Assembly (NCBI RefSeq): GCF_014189505.1
Contig: NZ_CP050301.1
Location: forward strand, 2,177,501-2,241,500
Direction: 5' to 3'
Source: Phyllobacterium sp. 628
Lineage (GTDB): Bacteria; Pseudomonadota; Alphaproteobacteria; Rhizobiales; Rhizobiaceae
Length of the DNA: 64,000 nt
Shown here: one piece after another, positions 36,861-45,793 of the stretch
Layout of the letters: every line of letters begins with the position of its first letter
Position numbering within the stretch: position 1 is the stretch's first letter
Program-made: the position numbers and the translations under genes
The notes under the pieces: model-generated
The model's input: the letters and a program-made list of their open reading frames with translations, nothing else
Told to the model about the DNA's origin: nothing
Database searches by the model: none

Positions 36861-37862
36861 CTAAACCTTCACGATGCGCTTGCCGCGGTTTTCACCGGCC
36901 AACAGTCCGATCAGCGCGGCGGGCGTGTTCTCGAGCCCATTGATAATGTCTTCCTCAACCTTCAGTTTGCCCGATGCGACCCAGCCTTGCAGGTCGGCAA
37001 GGGCCCGCTCACGCTGGTTGAAATAATCCATGACAACAAAGCCCTGCACGGTGAGACGTTTGACCACGATGAGCCCCGGCACCCCCCGTGGTCCGCTGGC
37101 CGATGGCGAGCCGTCATATTGCGAAACAGCCCCACAGCAGGCAATCCGCCCGTGATTGTTCATAAGCGCCAGACAGGCTTCGAAAATATCGCCGCCGACA
37201 TTGTCGAAATAAACGTCGATGCCGCTGGGAACAGCCGCGCGCAGATTGTGGAAGAGATTACCGGCCTTGTAATCAACCGCCGCATCAAATCCGAGATGCG
37301 ATGTAAGCCAGTCGCATTTTTCGGGTCCGCCTGCGATGCCAACGACGCGGCAGCCCTTGATCTTTGCAATCGGGCCGACGAGTGAGCCTACGGAACCTGC
37401 CGCAGCTGAAACCACGACAGTCTCGCCCGCTTGCGCCCGGCCTATGTCAAGCAGGCCAAAATACGCCGTCAGGCCTGCAATGCCATAGACACTGAGAAGA
37501 TGGGTGAGGGGTTCTATCCGCGGCATCTTGAGCAGGTGTTTTGCTGGCAACACGGCAAAATCCTGCCAGCCTGTATCGCCAAAAACGATGTCACCGGGTG
37601 CAAAATTCGGCGCCTTTGACGTTACAACCTCGGCGATGCTGGCACCTGCCATGACAGAATTGGGCTCGACCGCCGCGCGATAGGTCGCGCCCTGCATCCA
37701 GGCCCGGTTGGCCGCATCAAGCGAAATGTAGAGTACCCGCACCAATATTTCCCCATCCTGCGGTTCGGGGAGCGCGTTCTCGACGAGCCCGAACTGGTCC
37801 GGCTGAAGTTTGCCTGAGGGCTTTTCGCGCAAAATAATCTGGCGGTTGTTGGTCGCGCTCAT
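36861..37862 (-). CDS. NADP-dependent MDR-family oxidoreductase (CurA/leukotriene B4 dehydrogenase-like)
   Basis: 333 residues from the ATG at 37862, which has a perfect GGAGG; a start at 37895 is rejected. A zinc-free medium-chain reductase that reduces alpha,beta-unsaturated ketones or aldehydes. The N-terminus RQIILREKPSGKLQPDQFGL is typical. The nucleotide site is VVSAAAGSVGSLVGPIAKIK, and FDNVGGDIFEACLALMNNHG is the family signature. It is divergent from the LysR gene and may belong to its regulon. Confidence 0.92.
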   Translation of the reverse strand: MSATNNRQIILREKPSGKLQPDQFGLVENALPEPQDGEILVRVLYISLDAANRAWMQGATYRAAVEPNSVMAGASIAEVVTSKAPNFAPGDIVFGDTGWQDFAVLPAKHLLKMPRIEPLTHLLSVYGIAGLTAYFGLLDIGRAQAGETVVVSAAAGSVGSLVGPIAKIKGCRVVGIAGGPEKCDWLTSHLGFDAAVDYKAGNLFHNLRAAVPSGIDVYFDNVGGDIFEACLALMNNHGRIACCGAVSQYDGSPSASGPRGVPGLIVVKRLTVQGFVVMDYFNQRERALADLQGWVASGKLKVEEDIINGLENTPAALIGLLAGENRGKRIVKV

Positions 37863-37923
37863 GGGGTGCCTCCATTGATGTCTTATCGGTGTCAAAACAC
37901 GGATTTATAAATGTACGGCCTAG

Positions 37924-38186
37924 GTCGTACACTTATAAATATGATCGAAATGGCGCCTGAAACGGCAAGAAGATGCGAGGAGAGACGCGAAGGGCGGGGC
38001 CCTTCCCCCGGCTGAGCGGCTCGACACTGCAGCTTGCAACCGTTTCGGCGTCCAGAGGATATGGTCCATTTGCCCGGCTACTGCGTCGCAAAGGCTTGAG
38101 AATGGATAAACATTCCCATCGCCTTTGCTCCTTGTATCCGAACAAATGGCCGCATACCATTTCAATCAGATTTATAAGTGTACGAC
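37924..38186. mobile_element. MITE-like element with 17-bp terminal inverted repeats flanked by CTAG
   Basis: Ends GTCGTACACTTATAAAT (37924-37940) and its exact complement (38170-38186) extend inward to about 30 bp with a few mismatches (GAAATGG at 37947-37953 and its complement at 38157-38163). Both ends abut CTAG (37920-37923 and 38187-38190). There is no transposase; internal open frames look random. A third end-like sequence lies just outside the left CTAG, forming a long dyad, so an operator role is an alternative. The 37863-38223 gap holds nothing else. Confidence 0.6.
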
Positions 38187-38223
38187 CTAGTATAAATCAT
38201 ATGATCAGTTCTAATGTCTGCCT

Positions 38224-39177
38224 ATGAACAATTTTGATAACCGTCTTGATCTGAACCTGTTCCGCGTTCTGGATGCAATTCATGCCAATGGCAGCATTTC
38301 CGGTGCAGCGCGTGCATTGCATCTGACCCAACCTGCTATCAGCCATTCCCTCGCCAGATTGCGTGACATGTTTGGCGATCAGCTGTTTGTGCGTCAGGGC
38401 AACAGGATGGTCGCGACGGAGCGGGTACGCGGCATCATCGCCGACGTTCGCCGCAGCCTGCACGGTCTCTATGCCGCCGTTGAGACCGCCACGGATTTTT
38501 CACCTGCGCGGCTCAGCATGGATTTCAAGGTTGCACTGCGCGATGTGCTTGAATCGGCGACGTTCTCGCCGCTGATCCGCCAGCTTGCGAGCGAAGCGCC
38601 GGGTGTTTGTGTGGTCAGCCGGCGTGTGGCGCGCGAAATCTTCGAGAAAGAGCTGGCGTCGGGCAGTCTTGATCTGGCAATTGATCGCAAGATCAAGGTT
38701 GGCCCGCATATCCGGCAAAAGACGTTGCTGCGTGAACCCAATGCGGTGGTGGTCAGACAAGGCCATGCGCTTTCCAGCCGCAAAATCACGCAGGCGGACT
38801 ATGTTGCTGCCACCCATGTGCTTGTGACGCACATCGAAGGCATGGAGCCCATCGACTATATTCTCGCGGAACAGGGGCAGGGCCGCAAGGTGGGTCTGCG
38901 CTGTCAGCATTTCTTTGCAGCATGCAAGGTAATTGCCGAAACCGACTGGGTTTTGACCATGCCGCGTACCTATGCGCTTGAACTGTCGGCGGTACTTGCC
39001 GTTGATGTTTTGGCTGCGCCCTTGGCTATCCCGCCGATTGATCTTGTCATGTATTGGCACGCCGCACGCGATGAGGATCAGGGCCATCGCTGGATGCGGG
39101 ATCTCTTTGCCGAGGTGATGAGCAAGTACGGCGGCGGAGCATCCCTCTCCAAAGATATAAGTGCAGTTCATGATTGA
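38224..39177 (+). CDS. LysR-family transcriptional regulator
   Basis: 317 residues. The N-terminal winged helix is NLFRVLDAIHANGSISGAAR then ALHLTQPAISHSLARLRDMF and GDQLFVRQGNRMVAT, a strong NodD/NahR-type LysR signature. The C-terminal periplasmic-binding-like domain senses an inducer. It precedes and probably activates the acyl-CoA dehydrogenase-kinase-SDR genes (75 bases downstream) and perhaps the divergent oxidoreductase. Confidence 0.93.
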   Translation: MNNFDNRLDLNLFRVLDAIHANGSISGAARALHLTQPAISHSLARLRDMFGDQLFVRQGNRMVATERVRGIIADVRRSLHGLYAAVETATDFSPARLSMDFKVALRDVLESATFSPLIRQLASEAPGVCVVSRRVAREIFEKELASGSLDLAIDRKIKVGPHIRQKTLLREPNAVVVRQGHALSSRKITQADYVAATHVLVTHIEGMEPIDYILAEQGQGRKVGLRCQHFFAACKVIAETDWVLTMPRTYALELSAVLAVDVLAAPLAIPPIDLVMYWHAARDEDQGHRWMRDLFAEVMSKYGGGASLSKDISAVHD

Positions 39178-39252
39178 TCATAAAGACATATAATTTGTTT
39201 GATGTGTTGCATGGCGATAGTCTCGTGTCAGAAAAGACGGGACCGATTATCG

Positions 39253-40485
39253 ATGGATTTCACGCCGAGCGCCAAAACTCAGGATTTCGTCAAGCGCGTG
39301 AAGGCGTTCATGCGCACGCATATCCAGCCTGTCGAGCAACAATATTGGGCCGATATTGCTTCCGCTGGTCATGGCAATGACTGGAAGCGGTGGCAGATTT
39401 CACCTGTCGTTGAGGAGCTAAAAGCCAAGGCCAAGGCCGAAGGCCTGTGGAACATGTTCCTGCCTGACGAAAAGCTCGGCGCTGGTCTTTCGACCCTCGA
39501 ATATGCGCTTGTGGCCGAAGAGACCGGGCGCAGCTTCATGGCGCCCGAGATTTTCAATTGCAATGCGCCTGACACCGGCAATATGGAAGTGTTGTGGAAA
39601 TATGGCTCCGAACACCAGCAGGAGCTTTGGTTGAAGCCATTGCTGGCCGGGGAAATACGCTCGGTGTTCAGCATGACCGAACCTGATGTTGCCAGCAGTG
39701 ATGCGACCAATATGCAGGCGACAGCCATCGTCGATGGAAATTCGATCGTCGTAAACGGCAAAAAGCACTGGTCCAGCGGTCTTGGCGATCCGCGCTCAAG
39801 GGTCGCTATCGCCATGGCCCGGACGCCGGATGATACCAAAGATCGTCATCATCAACATTCCATGGTGCTGGTGCCGCTGGATACGCCCGGTGTCGAGATC
39901 GTGCGTATGCAATCGGTATTTGGCGAGTTTGACGAACCGCATGGGCATGGCGAGGTGCACTACAACAATGTGAAGGTGCCGCTGACCAATGTCGTCAAGG
40001 CGCCGGGTGCAGGGTTTGAAATTGCCCAAGGACGTCTCGGCCCCGGACGCATTCACCATTGCATGCGTTGTATCGGAGCCGCCGAAGCGGCGCTTGACCT
40101 GACAATCGCCCGTGGCATGTCGCGGGTTGCATTCGGCAAGCCGATCATCAATCTGGGTGGCAACCGCGAACGTCTGGCTGATGCCCGCATCGCGATTGAT
40201 CAGGCCCGGCTTCTAACCCTGCACGCCGCATGGAAACTCGATGTGCTGGGACCGATGGGAGCCATGGCCGAAGTTTCCGCTATCAAGGTGATTGCGCCCA
40301 ACATGCTACAAAGTGTTGTCGATAACGCCATACAGATTCATGGTGGAACGGGTGTATCTCGCGATACACCGCTGGCGCAGTTCTTCATTCAGGCCCGGTC
40401 ATTGCGCCTCGCGGACGGGCCGGATGAGGTGCACAAGGGGTTGATTGCACGGATTGAACTGGCCAAGCACGGATTTGTGAAATGA
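39253..40485 (+). CDS. Acyl-CoA dehydrogenase, ACAD10/11-like
   Basis: 410 residues from the ATG at 39253; upstream TTG/ATG codons add an unlikely Cys-rich leader. A FAD enzyme with the middle-domain signature SVFSMTEPDVASSDATNM and IVVNGKKHWSSGLGD. The C-terminal part has CIGAAEAALDLTIARGMSR, FGKPIINLGGNRERLADARI, QIHGGTGVSRDTPLAQFFIQ and ARSLRLADGPDEVH. The DGPDEVH ending and the neighbouring APH-fold kinase match the ACAD10/11 group, which acts on phosphorylated 4-hydroxyacyl-CoA. The exact substrate is unknown. Confidence 0.9.
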   Translation: MDFTPSAKTQDFVKRVKAFMRTHIQPVEQQYWADIASAGHGNDWKRWQISPVVEELKAKAKAEGLWNMFLPDEKLGAGLSTLEYALVAEETGRSFMAPEIFNCNAPDTGNMEVLWKYGSEHQQELWLKPLLAGEIRSVFSMTEPDVASSDATNMQATAIVDGNSIVVNGKKHWSSGLGDPRSRVAIAMARTPDDTKDRHHQHSMVLVPLDTPGVEIVRMQSVFGEFDEPHGHGEVHYNNVKVPLTNVVKAPGAGFEIAQGRLGPGRIHHCMRCIGAAEAALDLTIARGMSRVAFGKPIINLGGNRERLADARIAIDQARLLTLHAAWKLDVLGPMGAMAEVSAIKVIAPNMLQSVVDNAIQIHGGTGVSRDTPLAQFFIQARSLRLADGPDEVHKGLIARIELAKHGFVK

Positions 40486-40528
40486 CTGAAAAAGTAATCT
40501 CAGGCCTCCAATATAACCACAGGCCCCT

Positions 40529-41602
40529 ATGACAGGTTCAGGTGCTGTCGATCATGCGGGCAAGGTGCGTGCGGGTGAGGAACTGAACGCCGAAGCAGTG
40601 AGCCTCTGGTTGCAATCGCTTGGCGTGCCCGTAGAGGGTGTGCCGGAGGTGACACAGTTTTCCGGCGGCGCATCGAATTGGACCTACCGGCTTCAATATC
40701 CACAGCATGATTTGATCCTGCGCCGACCGCCATCGGGCACCAAGGCGAAATCCGCCCACGATATGGGGCGTGAATACACCGTACAGAAATCGTTGAAGCC
40801 ATTTTACCCCGCTGTGCCTACAATGGTTGGCCTGTGCGACGATGAAAGTGTCATCGGCGCGCAATTCTATGTCATGGAGCGTATCGCAGGTATTATCCCG
40901 CGCCGCAGGATGCCCGATGGCGTCAAGCTTGCTGCAACCGACACCCGGTATTTGTGCGAGAACATGTTGGACAAACTCGTCGAGCTTCACCGGATCGATG
41001 TGCCGGCGGCTGGCCTCAGCTCACTCGGCAAAGGCAATGGCTATGTGCAACGACAGGTGTTTGGCTGGTCGGAACGATGCGTCAAGGCGCATACGTGGAA
41101 CACGCCATCCTTCAGCTATGTCAGAGCCTGGCTCAAAGCCAATATCCCGCAGGATACCGGCACATGCCTGATCCACAATGATTGGCGTTTTGACAATCTC
41201 GTGCTCGATCCGCAGGACCTGACCAACATTATCGGTGTGCTCGATTGGGAAATGGCGACGTTGGGCGACCCGCTCATGGATCTTGGCGGCATGCTCGCCT
41301 ATTGGGTGGAGTCGGGGGACGGCTACTTCATGAAGATGACGCAACGCCAGCCAACGGCTATGCCGGGCATGATGAAGCGTACCGAAGTCGTTGACTATTA
41401 TCTGCGCAAGAGCGGTTTGAATGTCAGCAATTTTGCGTTCTACGAAGTGTTCGGACTGTTCCGGCTGGCTGTCATCGCGCAGCAGATTTATTACCGCTAT
41501 TACCACCGCCAGACACGCAATCCGGCCTTCAAGAACATCTGGATCATGGTGAATTATTTTGATTGGCGATGCCGGCGCATTATCCGCCAGAGCGGAAATT
41601 AG
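40529..41602 (+). CDS. APH-fold kinase partner of the acyl-CoA dehydrogenase (LvaA/ACAD10-like)
   Basis: 357 residues. An aminoglycoside-phosphotransferase fold: nucleotide-loop region FSGGASNWTYRLQYPQHDLI, catalytic IHNDWRFDNLVLD (His216, Asp218, Asn223) and metal-binding DWEMATLGDPLMDLG (Asp239). In ACAD10/11 and in Pseudomonas LvaA such kinases phosphorylate the 4-hydroxyl of acyl-CoA so that the dehydrogenase can remove it. Here the two activities are separate adjacent genes, 43 bases apart. Antibiotic resistance is therefore unlikely to be its role. Confidence 0.85.
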   Translation: MTGSGAVDHAGKVRAGEELNAEAVSLWLQSLGVPVEGVPEVTQFSGGASNWTYRLQYPQHDLILRRPPSGTKAKSAHDMGREYTVQKSLKPFYPAVPTMVGLCDDESVIGAQFYVMERIAGIIPRRRMPDGVKLAATDTRYLCENMLDKLVELHRIDVPAAGLSSLGKGNGYVQRQVFGWSERCVKAHTWNTPSFSYVRAWLKANIPQDTGTCLIHNDWRFDNLVLDPQDLTNIIGVLDWEMATLGDPLMDLGGMLAYWVESGDGYFMKMTQRQPTAMPGMMKRTEVVDYYLRKSGLNVSNFAFYEVFGLFRLAVIAQQIYYRYYHRQTRNPAFKNIWIMVNYFDWRCRRIIRQSGN

Positions 41603-41614
41603 GGGCTGTTCATG

Positions 41615-42367
41615 ATGGGCATACGCAAAACGATTTTGATCACAGGTGCCAGTTCCGGCTTGGGTGATGGCATGGCACGGGAGTTCGCCGCGATGGGACG
41701 CAATCTCGCCCTCTGTGCCCGGCGTACGGAACGGCTGGACGCTTTGAAAGCCGAGCTGGAGAGCAAGCATCCGGGCATAAAGGTCATCGTCAAGGCGCTC
41801 GACGTCAATGAATATGACACAGTGTTCCGCATTTTCCGCGAGGTGCAGGAGGAGTTCGGATCGATTGATCGCATTATCGTCAATGCAGGTGTAGGGCAGG
41901 GCAAGCGCATCGGCACCGGCCATTTCAGCCAGAATGTCCAGACGGCCCAGACAAATTTCGTCGCTGCTTTGGCGCAATGCGAAGCTGCGGTCGAAATTTT
42001 TCGCAAGCAGAACAGCGGTCATCTCGTTACCATCTCATCGATGAGCGCCGTGCGGGGACTGCCTAAACATTTGACCACCTATGCTGCGACCAAGGCCGGT
42101 CTGGCATCACTCTCAGAGGGTATCCATGCGGAGTTGATGGCGACGCCGATCAAGGTCAGCACGATTTTCCCCGGCTATATCCGCACAGAAATCAACGAAG
42201 GCGCACCGAAACTGCCGTTTGAAGTCGACGCCAAGACCGGTTCCCAATTGCTGGTCAAGGCAATCGAACGCGAACCGGCCAAAGCATCCGTTCCCTGGTG
42301 GCCATGGGGACCCATGGGCTTTCTCATGCGCATTCTGCCATTGAGCGTCGTCGTCAAACTCACCTGA
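41615..42367 (+). CDS. Short-chain dehydrogenase/reductase
   Basis: About 250 residues (ATG 41615; 41612 also possible). A classical SDR: cofactor loop ITGASSGLGDGMAREFA, NAG motif IVNAGVGQG, catalytic Ser in TISSMSAVRG and YAATKAGLASL with Tyr/Lys. Arg-Arg after strand 2 (CARRTERLDALKAEL) favours NADP(H). The C-terminal Pro/Trp-rich hydrophobic end (VPWWPWGPMGFLMRILPLSV) suggests membrane association. It lies 12 bases after the kinase gene, in the same operon. Confidence 0.9.
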   Translation: MGIRKTILITGASSGLGDGMAREFAAMGRNLALCARRTERLDALKAELESKHPGIKVIVKALDVNEYDTVFRIFREVQEEFGSIDRIIVNAGVGQGKRIGTGHFSQNVQTAQTNFVAALAQCEAAVEIFRKQNSGHLVTISSMSAVRGLPKHLTTYAATKAGLASLSEGIHAELMATPIKVSTIFPGYIRTEINEGAPKLPFEVDAKTGSQLLVKAIEREPAKASVPWWPWGPMGFLMRILPLSVVVKLT

Positions 42368-42388
42368 TTGCAGCAAAGGATGAAATCC

Positions 42389-43213
42389 ATGAAAAAGCGT
42401 ATCTTTGTCACTGGTGGCGCGTCAGGGCTCGGCCGGGAGATTGCTTTGCGCTGGGCACGTGAAGGCGCACTCATCTGCATTGGGGATCTGAATGATGCAC
42501 GAGGGCAGGAAACGCTTGCTCTGATTTCCGCGGTCGGCGGCGAGGGCATCTATCGTCATTGCGATGTGACGAAGATGCGGGACCTACAGGCAGTCGCTGA
42601 AGAGTTGCAGCACACGTGGGGCGGCGTTGATATCGTGTTCAACAATGCTGGTGTTGCCACCGCCGGTGCGCTTGCAAGTGAACCCATCGAACAATGGCAG
42701 TGGGTGCTCGACATCAACCTGTTGGGCATCGTGCGCGGCTGTCAGGCTTTTGCTCCCGTTTTCAAGGCGCAGGGTAAGGGCTATTTCGTCAATACTGCAT
42801 CCATGGCCGGGCTTGTTCATCCGCCGATGATGGGCAGCTATAACGCGGTTAAGGCTGCCGTCGTCGCCTTCTCCGAAACGCTGCGTATCGAACTTGCCTC
42901 CAATAACATCGGTGTGACGGTCGTGTGTCCGTCATTCTTTCGCACAAACCTTACCGAATCCATGCGCAGCAACAGCCCAGCCGCTGTGCAAAAGATTGAA
43001 CGGCTGTTCGAAAAAGCGCCGATCACTGCCGCTGAAATTGCTGATCGCATCTATCGCGCGGTCGAGAGAAACCAGTACCTCGTCCTGCCGCATTCCGGTG
43101 ATCGCAAGGCGTACTGGTTCAAGCGGCTGATGCCAGTGGGTTCCTACCTCAAGTTCATGACCAAGAAGACCCGCGGGTTCCGCCAGCTCGGGTCGTCACA
43201 ACAGGCAAAGTGA
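42389..43213 (+). CDS. Short-chain dehydrogenase/reductase
   Basis: 274 residues from the ATG at 42389 with AAAGGA at optimal spacing; an upstream TTG is rejected. SDR motifs: FVTGGASGLGREIALRWARE, Asp after strand 2 (CIGDLNDARGQETL), which favours NAD(H), NNAGVATAGAL, NTASMAGLVHPPMMGSYNAV and the YNAVKAAV Tyr/Lys pair. It is the last gene of the catabolic operon. It probably oxidises a hydroxyacyl intermediate; that role is inferred from the neighbours. Confidence 0.9.
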   Translation: MKKRIFVTGGASGLGREIALRWAREGALICIGDLNDARGQETLALISAVGGEGIYRHCDVTKMRDLQAVAEELQHTWGGVDIVFNNAGVATAGALASEPIEQWQWVLDINLLGIVRGCQAFAPVFKAQGKGYFVNTASMAGLVHPPMMGSYNAVKAAVVAFSETLRIELASNNIGVTVVCPSFFRTNLTESMRSNSPAAVQKIERLFEKAPITAAEIADRIYRAVERNQYLVLPHSGDRKAYWFKRLMPVGSYLKFMTKKTRGFRQLGSSQQAK

Positions 43214-43216
43214 ATG

Positions 43217-43963
43217 CTAACCGGTCTTGCCCGTTCGCGATTCCAGCCGATAGCGTTTTCCCGGATAGATCAGCCGAACCAAGGATACCACGGTTTTTCC
43301 CGACCAGGTGCGGCGGCGGATGGCAAGGCACGGTTCGGTCCGCAAAATATCGAGCAACCGGCATTCCTCGGATGTTGGCATGGCTGCTTCGACAATATGT
43401 TCTGATCCGCTGAGCGGCGCATTGGCCGAGAGATAAACGTTGGGTGTCGATGCGGTAAAGTCTTGCATGAGATATTCCGGTGCCGCCGCAGGATTGACGA
43501 AACGGTCCTCGATCTGCACCGGAATGCCATTCTCGCTATGCACCACCAGCGAGTGGAAGGCGGGAGCGTCGACCGGCAATTCCAGCGCATCGGCTACGGC
43601 ACATGAAGCCCGGACCTTTGCCAGAAGAACGACTGTTGCCTGATGAACATGGCCGCGCTCGGTGATCTCGTCGGCGATGTTGCGCACTTCAAACAATGTT
43701 GAATGCCCTTTGCGCGCAGCAACAAAGGAGCCAACCCCGCGAATACGCACCAGTTCGCCCTCATTGGCGAGTTCCCGCAAGGCGCGGTTGGCCGTCATCT
43801 TGCTGACGCCCAACCCAGCAACAAGCTCATTTTCCGAGGGGACACGATGTTCCGGCGGCCATTCACCACTGTGAATACGGCTGAGGATCATCTGCTTCAC
43901 ACCGGCATAAACCGGCGCATGATCATCGAAAGCAGGTCGTCGCTTGAGCATGGCATTTGTCAT
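43217..43963 (-). CDS. hutC: GntR/HutC-family repressor, histidine-utilisation type
   Basis: 248 residues from the ATG at 43963 (AAAGG upstream). The N-terminal GntR winged helix is VYAGVKQMILSRIHSGEWPP, then VPSENELVAGLGVSKMTANR and ALRELANEGELVRIRGVGSF. The C-terminal UTRA domain has VQIEDRFVNPAAAPEYLMQD and ends LVRLIYPGKRYRLESR, like HutC, which binds urocanate. It is divergent from a histidine-type ABC importer, so the importer is its likely target. The hut enzymes themselves are not in the window. Confidence 0.82.
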   Translation of the reverse strand: MTNAMLKRRPAFDDHAPVYAGVKQMILSRIHSGEWPPEHRVPSENELVAGLGVSKMTANRALRELANEGELVRIRGVGSFVAARKGHSTLFEVRNIADEITERGHVHQATVVLLAKVRASCAVADALELPVDAPAFHSLVVHSENGIPVQIEDRFVNPAAAPEYLMQDFTASTPNVYLSANAPLSGSEHIVEAAMPTSEECRLLDILRTEPCLAIRRRTWSGKTVVSLVRLIYPGKRYRLESRTGKTG

Positions 43964-44049
43964 CGCACTGCCTTTCATATGCTCATTCCTTGTGCAGGAT
44001 TAAATTTTGCCTCTGTCGTGACTTTCCCTCTTGCACAGCACAAGGGATA

Positions 44050-44072
44050 TCATAAGGTACCATATACAACTT
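44050..44072. promoter_or_regulatory. Candidate HutC operator
   Basis: In the divergent hutC/importer gap the stretch GGTACCATATACAAC (44056-44070) contains TATAC/GTATA-type half sites of the kind HutC proteins bind. The match is loose and no promoter elements could be fixed. Confidence 0.3.
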
Positions 44073-44192
44073 GAGCACAGACAAAAGCGATTTTCCAGCC
44101 AGCAATATTGGACAGGAAAATCCAGAAGCCACCGGAGCGTGGCACGGGAACATGGGATTCATATTAATGCCAACCTCAAGAGGAGAAGGCTG

Positions 44193-45032
44193 ATGAAATT
44201 GTACAAGCTCTTGCTGTCGGGAGCGCTGGCGCTCTCTGCACTTTCCATGTCTGCTGCTGACGCAAAAGAATGGAAAACCGTCACCATCACGCTCGAAGGC
44301 GCTTATGCGCCATGGAATGTTACCAATCCCGATGGAACGCTCGGCGGTTTTGAGCCTGAGCTTGCAGCGTATCTCTGCGCCCAGATGAAGGTTGAGTGCA
44401 AACTCGTCGCTTCCGATTGGGACGGCATGATTCCAGCGCTTAATGCCGGTAAGTTTGACGTTATCATGGATGCGCTCTCGGTAACGGAAGAGCGCAAACA
44501 GGTCATCGATTTTTCAATTCCTTATGCCAATACCCATGCGGGTTTCGCTACGCAAAAAGACAGTCCGCTGGCCAATGCTGCCGGAACCGGGTCAGTTCTG
44601 AAGCTTACCCCGGGCCAGACCGGTGTTGCGGAAGTTGAAGCAATGAAGACCGCCTTCAAAGGCAAGACCATCGGTATTCAGGCTGCCACGGTCTATGCCA
44701 AGTTCATCTATGACAATTTCGGCAGTATCGCGACTGTACGTGAATACAAGACCGGCGCGGAACGCGATCTGGACCTTGAGTCCGGCCGCATTGATTTGGC
44801 TTTCGATGATGCCGTGTATTTCGGCACCACATTCGAAAAAGCCAATGGTGCGCTGGTTTTCACAGGCCCTGAATTCGGCGGTACGATCTTCGGTATTGGT
44901 GAAGGTCTCGGGTTGCGCAAAGCCGATACGGATTTGAAGGCAATGTTTGACAAGGCCATTACAGCGGCACTCGCCGACGGTACCGTCAAAACCCTGTCGA
45001 TGAAGTGGTTCAAGACGGACGTTAGCCCGTAA
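44193..45032 (+). CDS. ABC importer substrate-binding protein, Lys/Arg/Orn/His type
   Basis: 279 residues from the ATG at 44193 (AGGAGAAGG ahead); the longer frame from 44031 is rejected. A signal peptide ends at ADAKE. The family-3 solute-binding fold has ITLEGAYAPWNVTNPDGTLG, FEPELAAYLCAQMKVECKLV, SDWDGMIPALNAGKFDVIMD and ALSVTEERKQVIDFS. The cysteine pair in CAQMKVEC resembles HisJ/ArgT. It is the first gene of a four-gene importer. Confidence 0.9.
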   Translation: MKLYKLLLSGALALSALSMSAADAKEWKTVTITLEGAYAPWNVTNPDGTLGGFEPELAAYLCAQMKVECKLVASDWDGMIPALNAGKFDVIMDALSVTEERKQVIDFSIPYANTHAGFATQKDSPLANAAGTGSVLKLTPGQTGVAEVEAMKTAFKGKTIGIQAATVYAKFIYDNFGSIATVREYKTGAERDLDLESGRIDLAFDDAVYFGTTFEKANGALVFTGPEFGGTIFGIGEGLGLRKADTDLKAMFDKAITAALADGTVKTLSMKWFKTDVSP

Positions 45033-45061
45033 CCGCTGGTCGCGAGACAGGACGTCTGCTG

Positions 45062-45784
45062 ATGTGGATATTCGAAGTGCTCGGATTTGGTCAAAAGGGT
45101 TGGGGCGGTCTGTTGATCGTCGCTGCCCTGATGACGCTTTGTGTAACGACGGTTGCCCTTATCATCGGGGCTATCCTTGGTACGATGGTTGCTGCCGCTA
45201 AGCTTTCCGGCAACAAGTTTCTCCGAACGCTGGGAAATATCTACACGACGGTCTTTCGTGGTGTTCCTGAGCTCCTGATCATCTACCTGATCTATTTCGG
45301 GGGCTCAGGTGCAGTCACGGCAATAGGCCGTTACCTCGGCTACGAAGGCTTTCTCGGCCTGCCATCCTTTGCCGCAGGTGCACTGGCGGTGGGGATTATT
45401 TCCGGCGCCTATCAGGCTGAGGTCTATCGCGGCGCGTTTCTGGCCATCCCAAAAGGCGAACTGGAAGCGGCTGAAGCTATCGGCATGCATCGCGGCCTGC
45501 GCTTCCGGCGTATCATCGCACCACAGGTGCTACGGTTTGCTATTCCCGGCATAGGCAATGTCTGGCAGCTAAGCCTCAAAGATTCGGCTCTGGTTTCGGT
45601 GACAGGCTTGGCCGATCTTATGCGCACGAGCCAAGTCGCAGCAGGCTCAACGCGGCAATACCTTCTGTTCTTCGTCGTCGGTGGCTGCCTGTATCTCGTT
45701 TTGACTGCCCTTTCTGATCGTCTCTTCACCGGGGCTGAAAGGCGTGCCAATCGCAGCATGCCTTCCTCATTCAGTCAGGCCTGA
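45062..45784 (+). CDS. ABC importer permease, HisQ type
   Basis: 240 residues with five membrane segments. The amino-acid permease signatures are TVFRGVPELLIIYLIYFGG and GIISGAYQAEVYRGAFLAIP, then KGELEAAEAIGMHRGLRFRR (the EAA loop that contacts the ATPase). It lies 29 bases after the binding-protein gene and 9 before the second permease. Confidence 0.92.
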   Translation: MWIFEVLGFGQKGWGGLLIVAALMTLCVTTVALIIGAILGTMVAAAKLSGNKFLRTLGNIYTTVFRGVPELLIIYLIYFGGSGAVTAIGRYLGYEGFLGLPSFAAGALAVGIISGAYQAEVYRGAFLAIPKGELEAAEAIGMHRGLRFRRIIAPQVLRFAIPGIGNVWQLSLKDSALVSVTGLADLMRTSQVAAGSTRQYLLFFVVGGCLYLVLTALSDRLFTGAERRANRSMPSSFSQA

Positions 45785-45793
45785 GGCACGGTC

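Noticed and set aside
37933-38165. Short minus-strand frames between the oxidoreductase and LysR genes
   Set aside because: They lie inside the inverted-repeat element, with random-looking composition.
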